Shown here: in pieces, positions 5,263 through 11,030 of the stretch
How the letters are laid out: every line of letters begins with the position of its first letter
Position numbering within the stretch: position 1 is the stretch's first letter
Assembly: GCA_964371865.1 (NCBI GenBank)
Contig: CAYJOR010000072.1
Span: forward strand, 1 to 11,030
DNA: 11,030 nucleotides
Source of the DNA: CAYJAZ01 sp964371865
GTDB taxonomy: Bacteria; Desulfobacterota; Desulfovibrionia; Desulfovibrionales; Desulfovibrionaceae
Direction of reading: 5' to 3'
Notes under the pieces: generated by a model
Seen by the model: the letters and a program-made list of their open reading frames with translations, nothing else
Database searches by the model: none
What the model was told of the DNA's origin: nothing
Translations under genes and position numbers: made by a program

Positions 5263-6396
5263 ATGTTGTTTAAAAAATCACATTTTGTAAAATCTTGTAT
5301 TTCTGCGGCTCTCTTACTAGCTCTCACAAGCCCTGCTTTCGCGGCAGACACCATTAAGATTGGTGTTGGTGGCGCTCACTCAGGTGAACTTGCTTCTTAC
5401 GGTTTACCAACGCTCAACGCAGCTCGTTTAGTAGCTGAAGAATTCAACGCTAAAGGCGGCCTTCTAGGTAAACAAATCGAAATCGTTGCTGCTGATGATC
5501 AATGTAAACCAGAAGTTGCACCTAATGCTGCTACTAGCTTACTTTCAGAAGAAGTTGTTGGTGTTATCGGTATGATTTGCTCAGGTGCAACAAAAGCTGC
5601 TTTACCTATCTTTACAGAAGCAAACATCGTAACAATTTCCCCATCTGCGACAACTCCTGAACTTACTCTTTCAGGTGCTAATAAAACTTTCTTCCGTACA
5701 ATCGGGCATGACTTAACACAGGCGAATGTTTCTTCAAAATTCATCGCTACTCAAAAGCCTAAAACAGTTGCTATTCTTCACGATAACGGCGAATACGGTA
5801 AAGGTTTTGCTGAAAGTGTAAGAAAAAATATCGAAACTAGTCATCCAGAAATCGAAGTAGTTCTTTTTGAAGCTGTAACTCCTGGTGCTCCTGACTACTC
5901 TTCAACAGTACGTAAAGTACGTAACCAAGGCGCTGAATTTTTAGTATGGGGTGGTTATCATCCTGAAGCTTCTAAAATCGTTAACAATATGTACGATTTA
6001 GGATTTGAAATTCCTGTTCTTGGCCCAGACGGATTAAAAGATGATACTTTCATCACAACTGCTGGTGATGCGTCTGAAGGCGTATACGCATCAGGTCCAG
6101 CTGACACAGCTGATCTTGATGCAAGTAAAGCTGCTGCTGCTGCTCACCAAAAAGCTTATGGCTCAGCTCCTGGTGCATTCTTCTATAACGCATATGCTGC
6201 AACTTATGCTCTTGTAAAAGCTATTGAAGCTGCTGGTACTACAGATACTGCTAAAGTTATGGAAGCGCTTCGCACTAATACTGTTGATAGTTCAGTTGGT
6301 TCAATTAAATTTGACCAAAACGGCGACGCTGAAGGTATCAGCATGAGCATCTACCAAGTACAAGATGGCGTTTACACACCTGTATTTACAGACTAA
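5263..6396 (+). CDS. livJ: Branched-chain amino acid ABC transporter, periplasmic binding protein
   Basis: This is the solute receptor of a LIV-I/HAAT importer. It captures leucine, isoleucine, valine or a related amino acid in the periplasm and delivers it to LivHM. The 377-residue protein starts with a Sec signal peptide: Lys4/Lys5, a hydrophobic core SAALLLALTSPAFA, and a signal peptidase I site at about 27/28. A type I periplasmic-binding fold follows (IKIGVGGAHSGELASYG). Cys81 and Cys106 occupy the place of the conserved disulfide of LIV-binding proteins. SPSATTPELT matches the family's substrate-contact segment, and HDNGEYGKGFAE the start of lobe two. A strong site AGGAGG (5251-5256) lies six bases before ATG. 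It is first in the operon and separated from livH by a hairpin. The exact ligand cannot be read from sequence. Confidence 0.94.
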   Translation: MLFKKSHFVKSCISAALLLALTSPAFAADTIKIGVGGAHSGELASYGLPTLNAARLVAEEFNAKGGLLGKQIEIVAADDQCKPEVAPNAATSLLSEEVVGVIGMICSGATKAALPIFTEANIVTISPSATTPELTLSGANKTFFRTIGHDLTQANVSSKFIATQKPKTVAILHDNGEYGKGFAESVRKNIETSHPEIEVVLFEAVTPGAPDYSSTVRKVRNQGAEFLVWGGYHPEASKIVNNMYDLGFEIPVLGPDGLKDDTFITTAGDASEGVYASGPADTADLDASKAAAAAHQKAYGSAPGAFFYNAYAATYALVKAIEAAGTTDTAKVMEALRTNTVDSSVGSIKFDQNGDAEGISMSIYQVQDGVYTPVFTD

Positions 6397-6410
6397 TTAA
6401 AACATTCACA

Positions 6411-6449
6411 TATAAGGTAAGACCGTTTTTTCTATGGTCTTACCTTATA
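6411..6449 (+). promoter_or_regulatory. Intercistronic hairpin between livJ and livH (attenuator or mRNA stabiliser)
   Basis: TATAAGGTAAGACC (6411-6424) and GGTCTTACCTTATA (6436-6449) pair perfectly over 14 bp around an 11-base loop. Only a broken T-tract (GTTTCTTT) follows, so termination would be partial. In binding-protein transporters such structures protect or enrich the first message, giving more LivJ than membrane components. I see no second promoter in the 136-bp gap, which supports read-through. Confidence 0.7.
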
Positions 6450-6532
6450 GTTTCTTTAGGCTTTTTATCTAGAATGATACTTTTCTGCTCTAAAGAAATA
6501 AAATTCCAATTACGGACAACAAAGGATTTCAA

Positions 6533-7441
6533 ATGGATTGGCAATATTTTTTAGAAATATTCTTTTCCGGACTCACTCTTGGAAGCATTTATGCCCTCAT
6601 AGCTTTAGGCTATACGATGGTGTACGGTATTATTGAGCTTATCAACTTCGCGCACGGTGAAATCTATATGATTGGCGCATTTATTGCTCTTGCAGTTGCG
6701 AATGCTCTTACACTTATGGGCCTTCCACAAGTAAGCATTCTTGTTATAGCTGCTTTAGTTGCAATGATATACTGCGCAGCTTATGGGTATACAGTTGAAA
6801 AGGTTGCCTATAAACCTCTTCGTAATGCCCCTAGACTCTCACCGCTTATTTCTGCTATTGGTATGTCAACATTTTTGATGAACTATGTGGGTCTTGCACA
6901 AACAACAGATTTTATTCGCTTTCCACGTTTGATTCCTAGATTTGAATTTCTTTCAAATTTCAATGGTATTATCAGACCTAGCGACTTTGTAATTATCACA
7001 ACTTCAGCCGTTGTAATGCTCTGCCTTACCCTCTTTATTCAAAAAACAAAAATGGGAAAAGCAATGAGAGCAACTGCGCAAAACAGAAAAATGTCTATGC
7101 TTTTAGGTATTGATGCGGATAAAATTATCGGTATTACCTTTATCATAGGTTCTGCTCTTGCTGCGGTTGGCGGAACACTGATTGCATCTCATACAGGGCA
7201 AGTAAGTTTTGCTATTGGTTTTATGGCTGGATTGAAAGCCTTTACTGCGGCTGTTTTGGGCGGTATTGGTTCAATTCCGGGCGCAATGCTTGGTGGTTTA
7301 GTGCTTGGACTAGCTGAAAGTTATACAACAGGCTATCTTTCTGGTGATTATCAAGATATTTTAGCGTTCTCACTACTTGTGTGTATCCTTATTTTCCGAC
7401 CTTCTGGTTTACTTGGAAAAGCTAAGGTTCAAAAGGTTTAG
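6533..7441 (+). CDS. livH: Branched-chain amino acid ABC transporter permease LivH
   Basis: LivH is one of two inner-membrane permease subunits that form the LIV-I translocation channel. The protein has 302 residues and about eight hydrophobic segments, as expected. The N-terminal part carries the family signature ELINFAHGEIYMIGAF (about residues 35-50). The cytoplasmic EAA-like loop that docks on the ATPases is at MGKAMRATAQNRKMSMLLGID, and a glycine-rich stretch, AAVLGGIGSIPGAMLGG, follows near residue 240. The end, FRPSGLLGK, is typical of this permease family. AAAGGA (6521-6526) lies six bases before the ATG. The stop codon TAG overlaps the start of the livM ribosome site, so the two permeases are probably translated together. 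Confidence 0.95.
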   Translation: MDWQYFLEIFFSGLTLGSIYALIALGYTMVYGIIELINFAHGEIYMIGAFIALAVANALTLMGLPQVSILVIAALVAMIYCAAYGYTVEKVAYKPLRNAPRLSPLISAIGMSTFLMNYVGLAQTTDFIRFPRLIPRFEFLSNFNGIIRPSDFVIITTSAVVMLCLTLFIQKTKMGKAMRATAQNRKMSMLLGIDADKIIGITFIIGSALAAVGGTLIASHTGQVSFAIGFMAGLKAFTAAVLGGIGSIPGAMLGGLVLGLAESYTTGYLSGDYQDILAFSLLVCILIFRPSGLLGKAKVQKV

Positions 7442-7452
7442 GGAGGATACAA

Positions 7453-8679
7453 ATGACTATAATTCAAAGAATAACAACAGCTTTAATATCAACAGCTTGG
7501 TTTACATTTTTAGTGTTCCCGATTTTAGGATTACGCTTTGATATGCGTAAGGCTGCGGAACAACATGTTTTCATAAACTGGGATAGACTCACCATCTTTG
7601 CAGTATGTATCTTTATTGCTTCAATCCTCTGGGGTTTTTACTTCAGTAAAGATGGAAGCAAAATTGAAAGACAAAATAAAGGTTTTGATTCTTTTAAGAA
7701 ATCTATTTCAGAACTTTCTCAAAAAAAATCAACACAGTACGCTTTCTTTTTAGGATTGTTTGCAATATTCACTTTGTTACCTATTGTAAGCTCATTATAT
7801 CAAGTAACAATTTTCTCTCTAGCATTAATTTATGTTATGCTTTCATTAGGTTTGAATATTGTTGTTGGTATTGCAGGTCAGCTTGTGCTTGGTTATGCGG
7901 CTTTCTATGCAGTGGGTGCATATACATATGCTTTATTGAATATGTATTTCGGTTTGTCGTTCTGGTTATGTTTGCCTTTAGGCGGACTTTTTGCAGCTTT
8001 AGCCGGTATTGTTCTTGGCTTCCCTGTCCTTCGTTTACGTGGTGACTATCTTGCTATCGTAACTCTTGGATTTGGTGAAATTACAAGATTATTACTCACA
8101 AACCTTTCTGATGTAACAATGGGTTCACGTGGTGTATCTAATATTCCTCGCCCTTCATTTTTTGGTATGGATATGAGCCTTACCGAATCAACAATCTATA
8201 TTTATTACATTGCTTTTGCAGCAACGATTGTAACAATTATTGTTGTAGGCAGACTTAAACATTCTCGCATAGGTCTAGCTTTACAAGCGATGAAAGAAGA
8301 TGAAATTGCATCTGAATCAATGGGAATTGATTTACGTAAAACTAAACTTATGGCTTTTGCTCTTGGTTCATGTTGGGCTGGATTTGCAGGCGTAATTTTA
8401 GCGGCTCGTAACTCATTTATCAACCCGGCAAGCTTTACATTTATGGATTCAGCTATGGTTCTTGCTATGGTAGTTCTTGGTGGCATGGGCTCTATTTGGG
8501 GCGTTGTGCTTGCTGCATTGCTATTGTCATTACTTCCTGAATATCTCAGAGCTTTTTCAGAGTATCGTATGTTAATCTTCGGTGCGCTTATGGTGCTTAT
8601 GATGATTTTCAGACCGCAAGGTATGGTGCCAAGCTCTAAACGTAAATATACAATTTCTCCGTCAGTTATGGATAAATAA
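7453..8679 (+). CDS. livM: Branched-chain amino acid ABC transporter permease LivM
   Basis: LivM is the second permease subunit, pairing with LivH. The 408-residue protein has two N-terminal hydrophobic segments and a charged linker (about residues 70-95, KDGSKIERQNKGF and following), then the conserved core. The core starts near VMLSLGLNIVVGIAGQLVLGY and includes the docking loop ALQAMKEDEIASESMGID. The glycine-rich AMVVLGGMGSIWGVVLAALL follows, and the protein ends FRPQGMVPSSKRK. The N-terminal extension and the total length resemble E. coli LivM (about 425 residues). The ribosome site GGGAGGA (7441-7447) begins on the last base of livH, and only 11 bp separate the genes. Confidence 0.95.
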   Translation: MTIIQRITTALISTAWFTFLVFPILGLRFDMRKAAEQHVFINWDRLTIFAVCIFIASILWGFYFSKDGSKIERQNKGFDSFKKSISELSQKKSTQYAFFLGLFAIFTLLPIVSSLYQVTIFSLALIYVMLSLGLNIVVGIAGQLVLGYAAFYAVGAYTYALLNMYFGLSFWLCLPLGGLFAALAGIVLGFPVLRLRGDYLAIVTLGFGEITRLLLTNLSDVTMGSRGVSNIPRPSFFGMDMSLTESTIYIYYIAFAATIVTIIVVGRLKHSRIGLALQAMKEDEIASESMGIDLRKTKLMAFALGSCWAGFAGVILAARNSFINPASFTFMDSAMVLAMVVLGGMGSIWGVVLAALLLSLLPEYLRAFSEYRMLIFGALMVLMMIFRPQGMVPSSKRKYTISPSVMDK

Positions 8680-8689
8680 GGACTAACTC

Positions 8690-9478
8690 ATGAAAAATAC
8701 CGTACTCTCTGTGCGCTCCCTTTCAAAAAACTTCGGGGGATTACGTGCACTAAATGAAATGGAATTAGATATTTATGAGGGAGAAATCGTTGCTCTTATC
8801 GGACCAAACGGCGCAGGAAAAACTACATTTTTTAACTGCGTAACCGGTATCTATGTTCCAAACGAAGGTAGTGTTGATATTGCACGCTCTGCAACTGAAA
8901 AAGAGTCTCTCATTGGAGTAAAACCTTTTGAAATCACATCAAAAGGCATGGCTCGTACCTTCCAAAATATCAGACTCTTCCCAACAATGACCGTTCTTGA
9001 AAACGTTATGATTGGTAGACACTGTAGAACAAAAGCAGGTATTGCAAGCGCACTTTTCCGTACTCCTTTCTCTAAAAAAGAAGAACAAGAAAGTGTTGAT
9101 AAAGCATATACTCTTCTTAAAGACTTAAATCTCCATGAATTTTGGGATGATGAAGCCCGTAATCTTCCTTATGGTGCTCAACGTAGACTTGAGATTGCAC
9201 GTGCTCTCGCTACTGACCCTAAAATCCTCTTGCTCGATGAACCGGCTGCCGGTATGAATCCGCAAGAAACTATTGATTTAAAAAAACTTATCCTCGATAT
9301 TCGTGACAGATTCAAACTTTCAATTCTTCTTATCGAACACGATATGCCAATGGTTATGTCACTCTCTGATCGTATCTATGTAATGGAATACGGCTCATTG
9401 ATAGCGCAAGGAACACCACAAGAAGTACGTGAAAACCCTGCTGTTATCAAAGCTTATCTTGGAGAAGAGGACGCTTAA
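8690..9478 (+). CDS. livG: Branched-chain amino acid ABC transporter ATPase LivG
   Basis: LivG is one of two cytoplasmic ATPases powering LIV-I import. It has 262 residues, normal for the family. Walker A is GPNGAGKTT (38-46), the Q-loop is TFQNIRLFPTMTVLENV (Gln92), and Walker B is ILLLDEP (179-185) with catalytic Glu184. The switch histidine is His217 in IEHDM. The ABC signature is the reduced YGAQRRLEIARAL (161-173), a form typical of LivG. The insert between Walker A and the signature (about 61-140) is also a family trait. AAGGA overlaps the livM stop, seven bases before ATG. Only one base separates the livG stop from the livF start. Confidence 0.96.
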   Translation: MKNTVLSVRSLSKNFGGLRALNEMELDIYEGEIVALIGPNGAGKTTFFNCVTGIYVPNEGSVDIARSATEKESLIGVKPFEITSKGMARTFQNIRLFPTMTVLENVMIGRHCRTKAGIASALFRTPFSKKEEQESVDKAYTLLKDLNLHEFWDDEARNLPYGAQRRLEIARALATDPKILLLDEPAAGMNPQETIDLKKLILDIRDRFKLSILLIEHDMPMVMSLSDRIYVMEYGSLIAQGTPQEVRENPAVIKAYLGEEDA

Positions 9479-9479
9479 T

Positions 9480-10184
9480 ATGTTAGAATTAAAAAACATT
9501 AATACTTTTTACGGCAATATTCATGCGCTTCATGATGTATCTCTCACAATTCCACGAGGAACAATAGTATCTCTCATTGGTGCTAATGGTGCCGGTAAAT
9601 CAACAACTTTGATGACAATTTGCGGTGCGATTAAGCCAAAATCAGGCGAAGTTCTTTACGAAGGAAAGCCTATTCAAAAGCTTAGACCAAACGCAATTGT
9701 GTCACTTGGTATCTCTCAAGTACCGGAAGGGCGTCTGATTTTTCCTGAACTTTCCGTACTAGAAAACCTTGAACTCGGCGCATTTTTAAGAAATGATAAA
9801 GCTGAAATCAAAAGAGATATGGAATATCTTTTCTCATTATTCCCTATCTTAGCTCAAAGAAAGAAGCAACAAGGCGGAACTCTTTCAGGTGGTGAACAAC
9901 AAATGCTTGCAATTTCTCGTGCTATGATGGCACGCCCGAAATTACTCTTGCTTGATGAACCATCACTCGGACTTGCTCCAATCATCATTCAACAAATATT
10001 CTCTATTATCTCAAAAGTTAATGCTGATGGAACAACTGTTTTCCTTGTTGAACAAAATGCAAACCAAGCCTTGAAAATTGCAAACTACGGATATGTTATG
10101 GAAAATGGACATATTGTAATGCACGACAATGCTGACAAACTTCTCACTAACGAAGATGTTAAAAAAGCCTATTTAGGTATGTAA
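9480..10184 (+). CDS. livF: Branched-chain amino acid ABC transporter ATPase LivF
   Basis: LivF is the second ATPase, a partner of LivG. From the ATG at 9480 it has 234 residues, the family norm. Walker A is GANGAGKST (34-42), a full ABC signature LSGGEQQ is at 135-141, and Walker B LLLLDEP is at 155-161. The switch position reads VEQNANQA, with Gln192 where most ABC proteins have His, as is usual in LivF. The end YLGM is also typical. An upstream in-frame ATG at 9429 would overlap livG by 50 bp and add seventeen unrelated residues, so I reject it. The ribosome site GAGG (9467-9470) lies in the last codons of livG, consistent with translational coupling. purE follows almost without a gap. Confidence 0.95.
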   Translation: MLELKNINTFYGNIHALHDVSLTIPRGTIVSLIGANGAGKSTTLMTICGAIKPKSGEVLYEGKPIQKLRPNAIVSLGISQVPEGRLIFPELSVLENLELGAFLRNDKAEIKRDMEYLFSLFPILAQRKKQQGGTLSGGEQQMLAISRAMMARPKLLLLDEPSLGLAPIIIQQIFSIISKVNADGTTVFLVEQNANQALKIANYGYVMENGHIVMHDNADKLLTNEDVKKAYLGM

Positions 10185-10185
10185 T

Positions 10186-10189
10186 GGAG
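10186..10189 (+). promoter_or_regulatory. Ribosome binding site that decides the purE start
   Basis: GGAG lies six bases before the ATG at 10196. An earlier in-frame ATG at 10184 shares its A with the last base of the livF stop codon and would add MELI; it has only a weak AGG upstream. PurE proteins usually begin a few residues before the GS-S-SD loop, which favours 10196. Termination-reinitiation at 10184 remains possible. Confidence 0.65.
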
Positions 10190-10195
10190 TTAATT

Positions 10196-10690
10196 ATGAC
10201 TAAAGTAGCTATCTTTATCGGTTCTGCTTCAGATGAAAAAATCATCGCACCTTGCGCAGAAACCCTGAAATCCTTAGGTATTCCTTTTCTTTTCACTGTT
10301 TCTTCAGCACATAGAACACCTGAAAGAACTCAAAATCTTATTAAAAAATTAGAAGAAGACGGTTGCCAAGTATATATCTGTGCAGCTGGTATGGCGGCTC
10401 ACCTTGCTGGTGTTGTTGCGGCTCATACCCTTAAGCCAGTTATCGGTATTCCTGTAAACGCTTCATCCTTAAATGGTATGGATGCCCTTCTTGCAACTTT
10501 ACAAATGCCTCCGGGATTCCCAGTTGCTACAGTTGCTCTTGATAAACCAGGTGCTAAAAATGCTGCATACTTAGCGGCTCAAATCCTAGCTCTTGGTGAT
10601 CCATCTCTCACCCAAAAACTCAAAGATGTGCGTGCGCAATTCATCAAAGATGTTGAAGCCGCAGGCGCAGAAATTGAAGGTAAGTATTAG
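10196..10690 (+). CDS. purE: N5-carboxyaminoimidazole ribonucleotide mutase / AIR carboxylase catalytic subunit
   Basis: PurE forms CAIR in de novo purine synthesis, from N5-CAIR in class I enzymes or from AIR plus CO2 in class II. The protein has 164 residues, typical of the octameric enzyme. The N-terminal nucleotide loop is IFIGSASDEK (6-15), the catalytic motif SSAHRTPE (36-43) contains His39, and AAGMAAHLAGVVA lies at 63-75. LLATLQMPPGFPVATVAL (98-115) and NAAYLAAQILAL (122-133) complete the fold. AAHL and the QMP-G-PVAT segment are class I-like, but the usual GGAAHLPG reads GMAAHLAG and the usual SDW reads SDE. This may mark a lineage-specific subgroup. The gene follows livF directly with no terminator or clear promoter between them, so it probably shares the liv transcript, although its pathway partner purD lies at the other end of the operon on the opposite strand. 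Confidence 0.93.
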   Translation: MTKVAIFIGSASDEKIIAPCAETLKSLGIPFLFTVSSAHRTPERTQNLIKKLEEDGCQVYICAAGMAAHLAGVVAAHTLKPVIGIPVNASSLNGMDALLATLQMPPGFPVATVALDKPGAKNAAYLAAQILALGDPSLTQKLKDVRAQFIKDVEAAGAEIEGKY

Positions 10691-10718
10691 GATATTTATA
10701 TTTTTTTGTCTCCGACGG

Positions 10719-10756
10719 CTCAAGGGAATGATTCCCTTGAGAATCCCCATTTTTTT
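10719..10756 (+). terminator. Terminator palindrome after purE
   Basis: CTCAAGGGAA (10719-10728) pairs perfectly with TTCCCTTGAG (10732-10741) around a three-base loop. AATCCCCA then leads into a T-run (10750-10756). The eight-base gap before the Ts is longer than in a canonical terminator. The palindrome with its AATCCCC tail resembles a repeated intergenic element I recall from Desulfovibrio-type genomes, which I could not confirm. Confidence 0.65.
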
Positions 10757-10981
10757 ACCTCCTTTGTCGGTAAAAGAATGAGTATCCCTCAATGAAGTCT
10801 TTACCTTAGACGTTGTAGTCAAGAAATCTTCTCGAAAATTGAGATAAATTAAGTCATATTCAATTAGCTCTCCCTGCTTTTTTGAACCTAAATTTTCTTC
10901 TATTATGGTATTTCTCACCGCATGCACTCTTTTTGCATAAATACAAATTGAAAGCGGTGAAATTAAAAGTTTTTTGGAAGG

Positions 10982-11006
10982 AAGGGGGAGAGCTCGAGAG
11001 GGGGAA
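10982..11006. repeat. Purine-rich mirror repeat
   Basis: AAGGGGGAGAG (10982-10992), CTC, GAGAGGGGGAA (10996-11006): the two 11-base arms read as mirror images on the same strand, not as reverse complements. Homopurine mirror repeats can form intramolecular triplex DNA under supercoiling. The centre also contains overlapping GAGCTC and CTCGAG palindromes. Confidence 0.6.
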
Positions 11007-11009
11007 ACC
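10994..11009 (+). repeat. 16-bp dispersed motif, copy 2
   Basis: This is identical to 3572-3587 (TCGAGAGGGGGAAACC). Here it is embedded in the mirror repeat and runs into the edge hairpin, so this copy may be part of a longer element of which the first copy keeps only a fragment. Confidence 0.75.
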
Positions 11010-11010
11010 T

Positions 11011-11030
11011 TGCTTTTTTTCAAAAAAGCA
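11011..11030 (+). repeat. Hairpin truncated by the window edge
   Basis: TGCTTTTTT (11011-11019) is complementary to AAAAAAGCA (11022-11030), which is the last base of the window. The bases before it (AAACCT) may continue the stem beyond the edge, making a larger palindrome or a terminator read from the other side. Confidence 0.6.

Larger units (their letters stand above)
10691..11030. other. 340-bp intergenic end region with no supported gene, rich in palindromes
   Basis: After the purE terminator I see no reading frame with family resemblance or a ribosome site. It holds a small TTTTACC/GGTAAAA hairpin (10753-10759/10769-10775), a TCACCGC/GCGGTGA inverted repeat (10915-10921/10954-10960), a purine mirror repeat and a hairpin cut off by the window edge. 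A long minus-strand frame crosses the terminator and the 3' end of purE and looks accidental. Confidence 0.7.

Noticed and set aside
8205..8486. Minus-strand open frame inside livM
   Set aside because: It is antisense to a conserved permease core and has the composition of a shadow frame.
10586..11023. Minus-strand open frame of 145 codons over the purE end and the right-hand intergenic region
   Set aside because: It runs through the purE terminator palindrome, starts inside the repeat region, overlaps about 105 bp of purE, and shows no domain or ribosome site.

Overview
The window is AT-rich, Gram-negative, chromosomal housekeeping DNA. Two things mark it as Gram-negative: the C-terminal tail of an outer-membrane barrel protein followed by a Skp/OmpH chaperone, and a periplasmic-binding-protein ABC importer. 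The gene content, a chemoreceptor with a CZB-like sensor and two palindromic intergenic motifs that resemble repeats I remember from Desulfovibrio-type genomes suggest a low-GC relative of the Desulfovibrionaceae. That placement rests on memory and inference; I could not search a database.

Left part (1-3515), all + strand and mostly single-gene units. The window opens on the last codons of a beta-barrel protein, probably BamA. A terminator and a sigma-70-type promoter lead to skp/ompH, which has its own terminator. A gene of uncertain function with a YbjQ/UPF0145-like core follows; it sits behind a near-perfect sigma-54 (-24/-12) promoter and has its own terminator. Next comes a 592-residue methyl-accepting chemotaxis receptor with a candidate sigma-28 promoter. 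Its extracytoplasmic loop carries the His/Cys-FGKW/His-xxx-His pattern of a CZB zinc-binding domain.

Middle (3435-5262). The receptor gene and purD converge on a perfect 15-bp bidirectional terminator hairpin. Next to it is a 138-bp non-coding segment bounded by 12-bp perfect inverted repeats. Inside this segment is a 16-bp motif that recurs at the far right end of the window. purD (minus strand) and livJ (+ strand) are divergent, and their 284-bp spacer holds the livJ promoter, repeated motifs and possible operators.

Right part (5263-11030), + strand. A complete branched-chain amino acid (LIV-I/HAAT) importer operon runs livJ-livH-livM-livG-livF: binding protein, two permeases, two ATPases. 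A strong hairpin with a weak T-tract lies between livJ and livH and probably lets livJ be made in excess. purE follows livF with almost no gap, so the purine genes purD and purE flank the importer, with purE apparently co-transcribed with it. A terminator palindrome follows purE. The last ~340 bases hold no convincing gene but are rich in palindromes, including a purine mirror repeat and a hairpin cut by the window edge.

I see no phage, IS transposase, CRISPR array, toxin-antitoxin or defence locus. The items most worth a second look are the sigma-54-driven UPF0145-like gene, the CZB-like sensor in a periplasmic position, and the dispersed 16-bp motif with its 138-bp inverted-repeat element.
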